From Paenibacillus sp. FSL R5-0623 (GTDB lineage: Bacteria > Bacillota > Bacilli > Paenibacillales > Paenibacillaceae): 64,000 bases of DNA. The DNA is taken from NCBI RefSeq assembly GCF_037974265.1, contig NZ_CP150233.1, forward strand, positions 1,736,001 to 1,800,000. Reading direction: 5' to 3'. Shown here in pieces: positions 8,395 to 16,619 of the stretch. A model generated the notes under the pieces. That model was not told where the DNA came from and ran no database searches. It saw only the letters and a program-made list of their open reading frames with translations. The position numbers and the translations under genes are program-made. The stretch's first letter is position 1, and every line of letters begins with the position of its first letter.

Positions 8395-9030
8395 TTGAGC
8401 AAAGGAATCCTGTATCTTATGCTATTCATGACTTTTTTAAGTAGCTCAGAAGTGGCTTACAATCGTAATGCCGTTTCACAAGAACCTCTTGCATCTCATG
8501 CAATTAAGATATTTACGGAGGATGAATTCCGTTTTCAGATTAAATCCAAAGATATTACCATTAAACTAGGAAGTACTCGTGAAGAAGTTGAGCAGCAACT
8601 TGGACTACACGAAGATTATTATAAGCATACGAATGTTTACCAGTACAAAGATATGAGTATTCATTACAAAGATGGCAGTGTGGATGGCATCATAATTGAT
8701 GACTCGGCAAAGTTCAAAACGTATAAAACGCCAAGTGGGATAGGTTATGGAAGTACAGTTCAAGAGGTCTTCCAACAATACGGCAAAAAAGCTTTTATAG
8801 ATACTAAAAAGGGAAAAGTACAAAGTATTACATATTTCATGGAGAAAAATAAACGAGGCAATTACCATGTCATAGCGTCCTTTGATCATGCAATATTGGA
8901 AGAAGGCAGATTTGAGGATATGAAAGGCTTATCCATGAATTTTGATCAAAAAGGTCGTGTCTCATTCATCATGCTGGCGAGTCATGAGTTTGCCTATAAT
9001 CCTGAGTTCAACGTGGATGACATACAATAG
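8395..9030 (+). CDS. Secreted protein of unknown function
   Basis: A 211-residue protein starting at TTG 8395 after GGGCGAGCGAGG. The first 20 residues form a hydrophobic signal-like segment (ILYLMLFMTFLSSS). The mature part has two similar sub-blocks, IKLGSTREEVEQQLG and GIGYGSTVQEVFQQYG, each of the G-S-T-x-x-E-V-x-Q type. This suggests an internal duplication like that in SmpA/OmlA-like or copper-amine-oxidase-like beta domains of Bacillus envelope proteins. No catalytic motif is seen. Confidence 0.6.
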   Translation: MSKGILYLMLFMTFLSSSEVAYNRNAVSQEPLASHAIKIFTEDEFRFQIKSKDITIKLGSTREEVEQQLGLHEDYYKHTNVYQYKDMSIHYKDGSVDGIIIDDSAKFKTYKTPSGIGYGSTVQEVFQQYGKKAFIDTKKGKVQSITYFMEKNKRGNYHVIASFDHAILEEGRFEDMKGLSMNFDQKGRVSFIMLASHEFAYNPEFNVDDIQ

Positions 9031-9170
9031 AGGAATTCTGGAATTACCTTATATCCCACCTTTACAACAACCAACGTACATAATGTCATATCGTCAACCG
9101 GGTGCCTTCCGCTATAATCTTCAAGTTATCCAAATGTGGATTGAATGAAGGAACCAGGAGGTACAACGAA

Positions 9171-10127
9171 TTGATAGCCAAAAACAAATATAAATCACTC
9201 GAATTGGAAACCCCCGGCGTATATGAGCTGGAAGGGCTTGAGGTGGGAGTGACATCGAACTGCAATTATAAATGCGACTACTGCTGCGCCTACAATCGGG
9301 ATGATGGAGCGTGCATCAATAGTCAGGAAGTTATCCGTATTATTAGTGAGCTTCCTCGTCTCAAGAGAGTGCGATTGTCAGGGGGAGAAGTTACACTGAA
9401 ATATCAGGATTGCCTGGAGATTGTGACGTACTGTGCGGCACATGGCATCGATACACAATTGAACAGTAATGCCAGCCTGCTGACAGAAGAACGGATTCTT
9501 GCGTTGCGTGATGCTGGCTTGTCCAACATTCATATCTCGTTCAATTATACGGATGCGGAGTCGTATGCTGAGTACTACCGTGTGCATCCTCGCATGTATG
9601 AGAGACTGGAGCAGAATATCCGTTTGTGTACGGAAGCTGGTCTGGAGACGGTGCTGGAAACGTTACTATTTGAAGGTAATCAAGCGAACATGCAGGCCAT
9701 TAGCGATAAGGTGTATGATATGGGTGTGCGCATCCATGAGATCCAGAACAGTATTAAGATGCCGCATACGGACTGGAGCCAGATTGTATCCAAAGAGTCT
9801 CTCATTCGATCTGTAACGGAACTGATAGAACATAAGAAGCCTGATACTTCGCTCTATTTTACCTGTATGGATCGGTTCGCTGAACAGTTGAATTTGCATG
9901 AACAACCCGGTGTGCATTTCTCTAATTGTGTAGATGGCACGAAACAGCTGCACTTGCACGGCAACGGGGATATTCTCATCTGTGAGTTATGCCATCCTGT
10001 CGTGATTGGCAACATCTATAATGGAACGTCGTTGAAGGATATCTATGCCCAACAGCCACCGGCGTTAACAGAATTTTTGGAAAAGCGGCCTTGTCCCGCA
10101 TACGATGCACTTTTTGCAGACGCATAA
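9171..10127 (+). CDS. Radical SAM enzyme with C-terminal cysteines (SPASM/Twitch-like)
   Basis: A 318-residue protein if started at TTG 9171, which has AGGAGG nine bases upstream; the longer GTG-9102 reading lacks a site. The [4Fe-4S] motif CNYKCDYC is C-x3-C-x2-C at residues 31-38. It is followed by the SGGE motif near residue 71 that binds S-adenosylmethionine. Four further cysteines in the last 70 residues (SNC, ICELC, RPCPAYD) suggest an auxiliary cluster domain as in peptide-modifying or MoaA-like enzymes. No precursor peptide gene is seen beside it, so the substrate is unknown. Confidence 0.85.
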   Translation: MIAKNKYKSLELETPGVYELEGLEVGVTSNCNYKCDYCCAYNRDDGACINSQEVIRIISELPRLKRVRLSGGEVTLKYQDCLEIVTYCAAHGIDTQLNSNASLLTEERILALRDAGLSNIHISFNYTDAESYAEYYRVHPRMYERLEQNIRLCTEAGLETVLETLLFEGNQANMQAISDKVYDMGVRIHEIQNSIKMPHTDWSQIVSKESLIRSVTELIEHKKPDTSLYFTCMDRFAEQLNLHEQPGVHFSNCVDGTKQLHLHGNGDILICELCHPVVIGNIYNGTSLKDIYAQQPPALTEFLEKRPCPAYDALFADA

Positions 10128-10214
10128 TAGGAAGACCTGTTGAAGATATGTGTGTTGAATAAAATATGCACTATGATAGAAGTGACCTTTAGGGTTCTAT
10201 AGATTGAAAATCAA

Positions 10215-10256
10215 GGTGATCTGATTTCCTCAATGGGAAAACGGATGGCCTTTTTT
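10215..10256 (+). terminator. Intrinsic terminator after the radical SAM gene
   Basis: An imperfect stem pairs about GGTGATCTGATTTCC with GGGAAAACGGATGGCC, followed by six T residues. It separates the radical SAM gene from repeat element B and could also act as an attenuator for what follows. Confidence 0.55.
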
Positions 10257-10270
10257 GATTGAACTATTCA

Positions 10271-10421
10271 TTTAAACAATAACGGAGAGGACAGAAAAAA
10301 CCTGAAAAAGCGAAGCGTTCGCCTTTATCCCCGGATTTTCCCCTTTAGTAAAGGGAATCAAAAAAATCTGGGGGTAACAGCGATTGGAAGGTTGTTCTGT
10401 CATCGTAGTGTCAGTGTAAAT
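10271..10421 (+). ncRNA. Structured repeat element, copy B (candidate RNA leader)
   Basis: Second copy. P2 is GACAGAA (10290-10296) with TTCTGTC (10395-10401). P3 is GCGAA-GCG-TTCGC (10310-10322). P4 is CCCCGGATTT (10329-10338) with AAATCTGGGG (10364-10373), ten pairs including one G-U. The P4 tip pairs CCCTTT (10341-10346) with AAAGGG (10350-10355). P1 is shortened to ATTTA with TAAAT. The core GGTAACAGCGATTGGAAG is retained. It ends 91 bases before the phosphodiester glycosidase gene in the same orientation. Confidence 0.6.
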
Positions 10422-10512
10422 AATCTTTAGTCCAATTGATATGGTTTCAGATTCATTTAAGCTACCCGGCCTAATATGGCCTTAAGAACTTAGATGAAGA
10501 GGTGAGATTCAC

Positions 10513-11526
10513 ATGATGAAGATCTATGAGAACCCAAACCGGAAAGACCCACATAAAAGACTGTTCTCCCCAAGAAAGCGCAGATGGCTCATCATCACAC
10601 TTGTCATCGTGCTAACGGTAGGTGGAATCCTGTACAGCTTGGCTGACCGTTACCTGATCCGGCATGTGCAGGTGGTTGTGGCGGATGAGAACGCGGCAAC
10701 GGCAACAACGAACAACGCGAATGATTCCACCAACACTTCAACCACCGCAACTGAAATGAATGCAACGTCAGATGATTGGAATTATTCGAGTGATGATATG
10801 AAGGTCAGTATTGAAAAAGTACAGACAGGCTCTGGCTCTGATCAGATTACGTATTATGTCGCTGATGTTCAGCTAACAGATGCAAGCAGCCTGCGATCCG
10901 CGCTGGCGGATAATAGCTTTGGAACGAACATTACCGAGAATACGTCAGAGATTGCCGCAGCCAATAATGCGATCTTTGCCATTAATGGTGATTATTATGG
11001 ATTCCGTAATGATGGTGTCATTATTCGAAATGGAACATTGTACCGGGACAGTCCGACGCGGGATGCACTCGCCCTGTTCAACAATGGGACCATGAAAACA
11101 TATAACGAGAACGAGATTTCTTCCTCGGAACTGCTGGCCGAAGGTGCAACCAATACACTATCCTTTGGACCGATCCTGATTCAGGATGGCGAGATCGTCA
11201 GTGATTTTAGCAGTGTGAAAATCGATAACAACTTCGGTAACCGCTCCATCCAGGATACAAATCCAAGAACAGCGATTGGCATGGTTGCTCCGAATCATTA
11301 CGTCTTCGTGGTGGTGGACGGACGGCAGGACAACAGCCGTGGCATGACCTTGGCAGAACTGGCCGATGTCATGAAAGGCCTCGGAGCAACCGAAGCTTAC
11401 AATCTGGACGGCGGCGGTTCATCCACAATGTATTTTATGGGCAGAGTTGTCAATAACCCGCTGGGGCGTAACCAGGAACGTGGCGTAAGTGACATTCTAT
11501 ATCTGACGGAGGGACAAGGATCATGA
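10513..11526 (+). CDS. Membrane-anchored phosphodiester glycosidase domain protein
   Basis: A 337-residue protein with a basic N terminus and one membrane anchor (about residues 25-43). A Thr/Asn-rich linker (55-85) leads to a NAGPA-type phosphodiester glycosidase domain (DUF2233). Family motifs visible are FAINGDYYG, TPR-like NPRTAIG, VVVDGRQ and NLDGGGSSTM. The domain acts outside the membrane, probably on sugar phosphodiesters of envelope polymers or exopolysaccharide. Its stop overlaps the next gene by ATGA, so the two act together. The ATG follows GAAGAGGTGA. Repeat element B lies in its leader. Confidence 0.88.
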   Translation: MMKIYENPNRKDPHKRLFSPRKRRWLIITLVIVLTVGGILYSLADRYLIRHVQVVVADENAATATTNNANDSTNTSTTATEMNATSDDWNYSSDDMKVSIEKVQTGSGSDQITYYVADVQLTDASSLRSALADNSFGTNITENTSEIAAANNAIFAINGDYYGFRNDGVIIRNGTLYRDSPTRDALALFNNGTMKTYNENEISSSELLAEGATNTLSFGPILIQDGEIVSDFSSVKIDNNFGNRSIQDTNPRTAIGMVAPNHYVFVVVDGRQDNSRGMTLAELADVMKGLGATEAYNLDGGGSSTMYFMGRVVNNPLGRNQERGVSDILYLTEGQGS

Positions 11527-12536
11527 CGATATTAATTCCATCATATGAACCCGATGTGCGTTTACTGAATCTCGTTCTGCAACTGCAAACATTTAAACTT
11601 GGTCCCATTGTGATTGTGGATGATGGCAGTGGCCCAGGGTACCGTGGGATTTTTGAAACGGCAGAAGCCTATGGCTGTACGGTCCTGACACATTCCGCCA
11701 ATCTGGGCAAGGGAGGGGCCTTGAAGACGGGATTTCAGTATATTAAGGAGTATGGACCTCAGGGTGGTGTAGTGTGCGCAGACAGTGACGGACAGCATCT
11801 GCCACATGATATTAGGCGTATCTTCGAAGTGCTTATCGCACAAACGACACCAGGAATTGTACTTGGCAGCCGTCGCTTCAGCGGGAAAATCCCAGCACGC
11901 AGCCGTTTTGGCAATACAGTCACCCGGACAGTTTTTTCGCTCACGACAGGTACCCAAGTATATGATACACAGACGGGTCTGCGCGGTTTTCCATGCGCCA
12001 TGCTGGACTGGCTGAACCAGATCCCCGGGGATCGGTTTGAATACGAGATGAACATGCTGTTAAGTGCACACAAGGAAGGGTATGAGATTACGGAGGAGTT
12101 TATTGATACGGTGTATCTGGATCACAATGAATCCTCTCATTTCCGCCCGCTGGTCGATTCGTTCCGAATCTATAGGCCAATCCTGATGTTCAGCACATCT
12201 TCGTTGCTGTCTGCTCTAATTGATTTTGGACTACTATTCGTCATTCAGTATTTCAGTCACAATCTGTTTTTGTCGGTTGTCACAGCGAGACTGTGCAGCT
12301 CACTCTTCAACTACACGATGAATCGGAAGTACGTATTTTCAGCTGGACGAACCTCGAAGGTTCGGCAATCTTTACCCAAATACTTCTCACTTGTCCTACT
12401 GGTGCTGTTATTAAACTACGGTTTACTGTATTTTTATAATGAAAAACTGATTATTCCGCTGCTCGCAGCCAAGCTGTTAACTGAGGTGTCCATCTTTGTA
12501 TTCAGCTATTGGGCACAGCGCAGATTTGTCTATTAA
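11523..12536 (+). CDS. Glycosyltransferase family 2 fused to a GtrA-like membrane domain
   Basis: A 337-residue fusion. Residues 1-215 form a GT-A glycosyltransferase of the dolichyl-phosphate-mannose/glucose synthase type: IPSYEPD, IVDDGSG, NLGKGGALKTGF, and DSDGQH with the metal-binding aspartates. Residues 225-337 contain four membrane segments of the GtrA family, proposed to flip polyprenyl-phosphate sugars (NYTMNRKYVFS is the GtrA hallmark). The enzyme probably makes and translocates a lipid-linked sugar for envelope decoration. It is coupled to the upstream phosphodiester glycosidase by a four-base overlap. Confidence 0.92.
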   Translation: MTILIPSYEPDVRLLNLVLQLQTFKLGPIVIVDDGSGPGYRGIFETAEAYGCTVLTHSANLGKGGALKTGFQYIKEYGPQGGVVCADSDGQHLPHDIRRIFEVLIAQTTPGIVLGSRRFSGKIPARSRFGNTVTRTVFSLTTGTQVYDTQTGLRGFPCAMLDWLNQIPGDRFEYEMNMLLSAHKEGYEITEEFIDTVYLDHNESSHFRPLVDSFRIYRPILMFSTSSLLSALIDFGLLFVIQYFSHNLFLSVVTARLCSSLFNYTMNRKYVFSAGRTSKVRQSLPKYFSLVLLVLLLNYGLLYFYNEKLIIPLLAAKLLTEVSIFVFSYWAQRRFVY

Positions 12537-12540
12537 CACA

Positions 12541-12575
12541 GAGAGAGTGGGCATACAGCTTGCTCTCTTTTTTTC
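12541..12575 (+). terminator. Intrinsic terminator of the glycosidase-GT operon
   Basis: AGAGAG and CTCTCT arms are separated by an interrupted loop and followed by T7. Confidence 0.65.
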
Positions 12576-12614
12576 AATCAAAAACGTTTCAAAAGAATAT
12601 CCTGCGCTTCTTGG

Positions 12615-12667
12615 TTAACAAAAAAGGTCGAGAACAGGGGTACGCATACCCTTGTTCTCGACCTTTT
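12615..12667 (-). terminator. Strong intrinsic terminator of the phosphotransferase operon
   Basis: A nearly perfect stem of about 20 pairs is built from GGTCGAGAACAGGGGTA and its complement around CGCA. On the minus strand it is followed by a run of T, so it terminates the PTS operon. It could also stop plus-strand readthrough. Confidence 0.85.
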
Positions 12668-12688
12668 AAACTCACAGGAGGACGAGCG

Positions 12689-14143
12689 TTACATCAGCTT
12701 CTTAATCTCATCCTTCAGGATTTCGGACTGGGTGCCGAAGATGACCTGCACTGCTCCGCCACCGAGCCTCATGACACCGGAAGCGCCAAGCTGTTTGAGC
12801 GCCCGATCGTTGACGGCTTTGTCGTCCCTGACAACTAGCCGGAGGCGAGTGATGCAGGCGTCAATGCTCTCGATATTATCTGTTCCCCCGATCTCGGCGA
12901 GCACTTTGCCAGCCTTGGTGTCGGCAGACGCTGCCACTGCTGAAGTATTAGTGGGGGTATCGGCATCATAAGTGTCATCCTCGCGCCCCGGCGTTTTCAG
13001 GTTGAACTTGATAATCATGAACCGGAACAGGAAATAATAGACGACCGCAAATGCGAGTCCGACCGGGATCATGAGCAGCGGATTGGTCGACAGCTTCATG
13101 TTCACGAGGTAATCGATCAGACCTGCAGAGAAGGCGAAGCCCAGCTTAACATTCAGCAGGTACATGATCAGGGCCGCCGCACCGGTAAGAATAGCGTGCA
13201 CCACATACAGCAGAGGCGCCGCGAACATGAAGGAGAATTCGAGCGGCTCGGTAATACCCGTTAAGAACGAAGCCACCGCTGCGCCGATAAAGATCGAAGC
13301 GACCATTTTGCGCTTTTCAGGCCGGGCTGTATGAATCAAGGCTAGCGCCGCAGCCGGAAGAGCGAACATCATAATCGGGAAGAAGCCAGACATGAACATG
13401 CCTGCCGTAGGGTCTCCATTGAAGAAGCGGGTCAGGTCGCCGTGCACGACTTCCCCGGCTGCATTGGTATAATCTCCGATCTGGAACCAGGCGATGGAGT
13501 TGAGGACATGATGCAGACCGAGCGGGATGAGCAGGCGGTTGGCGATCATAAACACCATAGAGCCAACGCCGCCAAATCCTACAATCCAGGCGCCAAAAGC
13601 GCCGATGGCATCCTGAATCGGGCTCCAGACCATGCCGAACAGGATGGCCAACACCAGCATGGAGCCGGCGGTGACCATCGGCACAAAGCGTTTGCCGGAG
13701 AAGAAGCCGAGCCAGTCAGGAAGCTTGATATTATGGTATTTTTTATACATATAGGCTGCAAGCAGTCCGGCAAATATCCCGCCCAATACGCCCATATCCA
13801 GCTTGACATCGTCAGGAATGTAGCCGAATACACCCGGAACGGCTCCGAGAATCCGCGTCAGCACCATATAAGCGATCAGGGCGGAAAGCGCGGCGACCGC
13901 ATCCCCCGCCAGTCCGATTGCCACCCCAATGGCAAAGATGAGCGCAAGGTTGCCGAAGATCGCCCCCGCTCCTTCATTCAGGAATGGTACTACATACTGA
14001 TTAAGGAATCCCCCGATCACGGGACCGAGAGGAATGTCCTTTTCATAATTAAGAAGACCGAGGCCTTGAAGAATACCTGCCGCAGGCAGGGTTGCTACAG
14101 GAAGCATCAGGGATTTTCCCAGCTTTTGCAGTGATTTCAGCAT
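12689..14143 (-). CDS. PTS sugar permease IICB, glucose/N-acetylglucosamine family
   Basis: A 484-residue membrane permease. The IIC domain (about 1-385) carries SGKRFVP, LGLHHVLNS and the sugar-binding GITEPLEFSFMF motif. A linker and a IIB domain (about 405-484) follow, with the phosphocysteine in DACITRLRL. It transports and phosphorylates a hexose. The stretch GDLTRFFNGDPTAG followed by FFPIMMFALPAA is closer to N-acetylglucosamine permeases (NagE/NagP) than to PtsG as I know them, so GlcNAc is the better guess. The GlcT-type control points more to glucose. IIA is a separate gene upstream in the same operon. Confidence 0.9.
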   Translation of the reverse strand: MLKSLQKLGKSLMLPVATLPAAGILQGLGLLNYEKDIPLGPVIGGFLNQYVVPFLNEGAGAIFGNLALIFAIGVAIGLAGDAVAALSALIAYMVLTRILGAVPGVFGYIPDDVKLDMGVLGGIFAGLLAAYMYKKYHNIKLPDWLGFFSGKRFVPMVTAGSMLVLAILFGMVWSPIQDAIGAFGAWIVGFGGVGSMVFMIANRLLIPLGLHHVLNSIAWFQIGDYTNAAGEVVHGDLTRFFNGDPTAGMFMSGFFPIMMFALPAAALALIHTARPEKRKMVASIFIGAAVASFLTGITEPLEFSFMFAAPLLYVVHAILTGAAALIMYLLNVKLGFAFSAGLIDYLVNMKLSTNPLLMIPVGLAFAVVYYFLFRFMIIKFNLKTPGREDDTYDADTPTNTSAVAASADTKAGKVLAEIGGTDNIESIDACITRLRLVVRDDKAVNDRALKQLGASGVMRLGGGAVQVIFGTQSEILKDEIKKLM

Positions 14144-14173
14144 ATTGTTCTTCCTTTCTTTTTTTGATTTAGG

Positions 14174-14680
14174 TTATTTGGACAAGCTGACTTTCATGAT
14201 AGTTCCCATGCCTGCTTTTACGCTGCCATACTCCGGGTGCGACTCCCACGGCTGATCAGCCGCATTCGCAACGATGACAGGGGTGATGACCGGATAACCG
14301 GCCGAAGCGATCGCATTCAGGTCAAATTTAATTAGAGTCTGACCGATAGTGACCTGATCCCCGGTCTGCACTTGGGGGGTGAAGCCCTGTCCTTTCAGGC
14401 TGACAGTATTCATACCGATATGCAGCAGCAGCTGCAGCCCGGAAGCATGTTCAATCATTACGGCATGGTGCGATTTGATCAGGTGTACCACAGTGCCGTC
14501 GATAGGGGCGACCAGCCTGCCTTCCTGGGGAATCATTGCGACTCCCGGTCCCATAAGTCCTTGCGCGAACGCTTCGTCAGGCACTTCTTCCAAACTGACG
14601 CAGGTTCCGGTGAATGGGGAGGCGACGGATATTGTTTCAGATGTTTTGGCAGATTTGTTGTTTTTCCATTTCCAGATCAT
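14174..14680 (-). CDS. PTS glucose-type IIA component
   Basis: A 168-residue EIIA-Glc family protein. It has the swivelling beta fold motifs SPFTGTCVSLEEVPDEAFA and GPGVAMIPQEGRLVAPIDGTV, and the phosphorylated histidine in LLLHIGMNTV with a partner histidine in KSHHAVMIEH. It passes phosphate from HPr to the IIB domain of the neighbouring permease. Its ATG overlaps the stop of the antiterminator gene by four bases, and 30 bases separate it from the IICB gene, consistent with one operon. Confidence 0.93.
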   Translation of the reverse strand: MIWKWKNNKSAKTSETISVASPFTGTCVSLEEVPDEAFAQGLMGPGVAMIPQEGRLVAPIDGTVVHLIKSHHAVMIEHASGLQLLLHIGMNTVSLKGQGFTPQVQTGDQVTIGQTLIKFDLNAIASAGYPVITPVIVANAADQPWESHPEYGSVKAGMGTIMKVSLSK

Positions 14681-15561
14681 TGTGTGTTGTCCTTTCTGTT
14701 GTTGGTTTTGGCATGGGTTTGAAAAAGCCGGTATAAATGCATGGCGAGAAAAGCCGTTTCTTCCTCGGGCACTTCTGTACCCAAATCCTCGGCCATTACA
14801 GCGCTCAGTTTTCTGGCTAGCTGGTATTCGGACATATATTCATTTTTCACATATTGTGCGAAGGTGGGGGCCGTCATCGGCTGCTGATACAGGCGTTCCA
14901 TGGAGAAGCGCAGGTGTATCATGAGTCTTGCCTGGCTAAGGCTGCCCTGATCAAAGCGAATGCCACCCTCCTCTTCAATAATCGACTGAAGCTTGCTGAT
15001 CACATTAGATACCTTAACCAACTGTCCGACAGGGACGTGATTTACGGAGGAGTACACATGGTATGTCAGGAATCCCGCCTCATCCTCCGGTATCTCTACG
15101 CCAAAAGCCTCTCCGATCATGGCCGCCGCTTCCGAGGCGATTTCGAATTCTTTCGGAAAACTGAGCTTTGTCTCCGTAAGGAAAGGATTCAGAATCTCCA
15201 TCCCGTTGCGGATACGATATAAAGTGAACTGAATATGACTCGGAAGAGCAAGATAGATCTTGTCATTCAGCTTGCCGGGAAACTGATCAGCGATGAGACG
15301 GATAATTCGGTCAGAGATGTCGATGACATTGGGGTCCAAATCCCTCATCAGCTCCTGAGCCTGCCCCCATTCCTCCCGGTCTTCCAGCCGGAACCTTTTC
15401 TCAATCCGCGGATCATCAGACTGCACGGTGCTTTCCACTTTGAACGCAAATCCCAACCCTTTGCCAATCAGTACATACTCCTTGCTATTCTGGTGCGACC
15501 GGGCCAGAACAATATTGCTGCCGACGACCCGCTCCACCTGCAGAATCATTCCTTTACTCAC
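14677..15561 (-). CDS. glcT: PRD-containing transcriptional antiterminator, GlcT type
   Basis: A 294-residue BglG-family antiterminator. An RNA-binding coantiterminator domain (about 1-58; VVGSNIVLAR, GKGLGFAFK) is followed by two PTS regulation domains. PRD1 has the phosphorylatable histidine in LPSHIQFTLYRIRNG, and PRD2 has it in MIHLRFSMERL. The start is GTG at 15561, with AGGAGG nine bases upstream; the ATG four codons in is too far from that site. The protein binds the RAT RNA found upstream of its own gene and so prevents termination when the sugar is present. It is first in the operon with IIA and IICB. Confidence 0.92.
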   Translation of the reverse strand: MSKGMILQVERVVGSNIVLARSHQNSKEYVLIGKGLGFAFKVESTVQSDDPRIEKRFRLEDREEWGQAQELMRDLDPNVIDISDRIIRLIADQFPGKLNDKIYLALPSHIQFTLYRIRNGMEILNPFLTETKLSFPKEFEIASEAAAMIGEAFGVEIPEDEAGFLTYHVYSSVNHVPVGQLVKVSNVISKLQSIIEEEGGIRFDQGSLSQARLMIHLRFSMERLYQQPMTAPTFAQYVKNEYMSEYQLARKLSAVMAEDLGTEVPEEETAFLAMHLYRLFQTHAKTNNRKDNTQ

Positions 15562-15585
15562 GGTTCACCGCCTCCTCGTTTCTAA

Positions 15586-15599
15586 AGTTAACGCTTTCA
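15586..15599 (-). promoter_or_regulatory. CcpA cre site in the glcT leader
   Basis: On the minus strand the sequence TGAAAGCGTTAACT fits the cre consensus TGWAARCGYTWNCW at every position. It lies between the leader terminator and the glcT ribosome site, downstream of transcription start. CcpA bound there would act as a roadblock, giving carbon catabolite repression. The match is seen; the function is inferred. Confidence 0.7.
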
Positions 15600-15613
15600 T
15601 GCCTCCGGAACGC

Positions 15614-15660
15614 AAAAAGAGCCAAGAAGCGAGTATAGTCTCATGTTCGCTTCTTGGCTC
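15614..15660 (-). terminator. Leader terminator controlled by GlcT
   Basis: A perfect 14-bp stem (GAGCCAAGAAGCGA with its complement, 14-base loop) is followed on the minus strand by TTTTT. Its first five bases are the last five of the RAT element, so folding of RAT and of the terminator are mutually exclusive. Confidence 0.88.
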
Positions 15661-15685
15661 ATGCCCTCTGGGGTGGTAACACGCC
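15656..15685 (-). promoter_or_regulatory. Ribonucleic antiterminator (RAT) for GlcT
   Basis: The minus-strand sequence contains CGTGTTAC and, ten bases later, GGCATGAG. This is the arrangement I recall in the ptsG RAT of Bacillus subtilis, with pairing arms at either end. It overlaps the terminator stem and lies 5' of glcT. GlcT binding would stabilise it and let transcription continue. Confidence 0.82.
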
Positions 15686-15857
15686 AATTCATTTTATGTT
15701 TTCATCAGAACGTTCTTCCTACATAATATATAGCTGATCTGCCACCGTCAACCATAATTTTGTCATCCCACTGTTCGTCGTTTAATATAGGGAATGTGTA
15801 AACGAAAAGGTACCTGCCGTAGTTGGAGCCAAATCTAACATGAATAGGAGTATGCCT

Positions 15858-16568
15858 ATGTATCTTCGAAGTGTGGAACTCCTGTCGGCCAAGATCGAGA
15901 ATCCGGACCAATATCCTTTTGACATCCCCGCGATCCGGTCCTTGGAACGATTGGAGGTCACGAATAACGTTACTTTTTTTGTAGGTGAAAATGGTTCAGG
16001 GAAATCTACGCTGCTGGAAGGCATCGCACATCAATGTGGCTTCAATACCGCAGGGGGTGGCAGGAATAATACCTACGAGACACATGCTTCGGAATCCTCG
16101 CTCGGGAATTATCTCAGGCTGGCCTGGTTGCCCAAAATAACGAATGGTTTCTTCATGCGCTCTGAATCGTTCTATCAATTCGCATCACATGTCGATGAGA
16201 TGCCGGCGTCGCTTCAATACTATGGCGGGCGTTCATTACATGAACAATCACATGGGGAGTCTTTTCTCAGTCTGTTCGTCAATCGCTTCAGTTCCAAAGG
16301 CATCTATCTGCTCGACGAGCCCGAAGCCGCATTGTCCCCAGCAAGGCAGCTGTCCTTATTGCGGATTCTTCATGATCTGTCAGGCACTTCACAATTCATT
16401 ATTGCGACGCACTCACCCATTTTGCTGGGGTATCCGGGGGCAGAGATTTTAAGTTTTGATGATAGCCAGATTCAAGAGGTAGCCTATGAGGATACCGATC
16501 ACTACCAGATTACCCGCAGCTTTCTGGAGAACCGCGACCGGATGCTGAATGAATTATTTAAAGATTAA
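15858..16568 (+). CDS. AAA-family ATPase (ABC/SMC-like, predicted)
   Basis: About 236 residues. It has Walker A GENGSGKST near residue 45, a signature-like segment in the middle, Walker B IYLLDEPEAAL near 155, and an ATHSPILLG switch motif. This is the layout of small AAA_21/OLD-like ATPases of unknown function often found as single genes in Bacilli. The ATG at 15858 follows AGGAG with seven-base spacing and is preferred to the ATG at 15840. It is divergent from glcT. A role in repair or defence cannot be claimed, because no nuclease partner is present. Confidence 0.82.
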   Translation: MYLRSVELLSAKIENPDQYPFDIPAIRSLERLEVTNNVTFFVGENGSGKSTLLEGIAHQCGFNTAGGGRNNTYETHASESSLGNYLRLAWLPKITNGFFMRSESFYQFASHVDEMPASLQYYGGRSLHEQSHGESFLSLFVNRFSSKGIYLLDEPEAALSPARQLSLLRILHDLSGTSQFIIATHSPILLGYPGAEILSFDDSQIQEVAYEDTDHYQITRSFLENRDRMLNELFKD

Positions 16569-16619
16569 ATTGATATTGTGATACCAAGTTTAATACTACA
16601 TTTTATGAGGAGAGATTGG

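Noticed and set aside
12585..12600. cre-like AACGTTTC segment downstream of the GT2-GtrA gene
   Set aside because: Lacks one consensus base in the centre and lies between two terminators at the ends of convergent operons, with no promoter to control.
15840..16568. AAA ATPase as part of a defence (OLD/Septu/Gabija-like) system
   Set aside because: No TOPRIM, HNH or other effector domain is fused or adjacent; the neighbours are glcT and an isochorismatase-fold gene.
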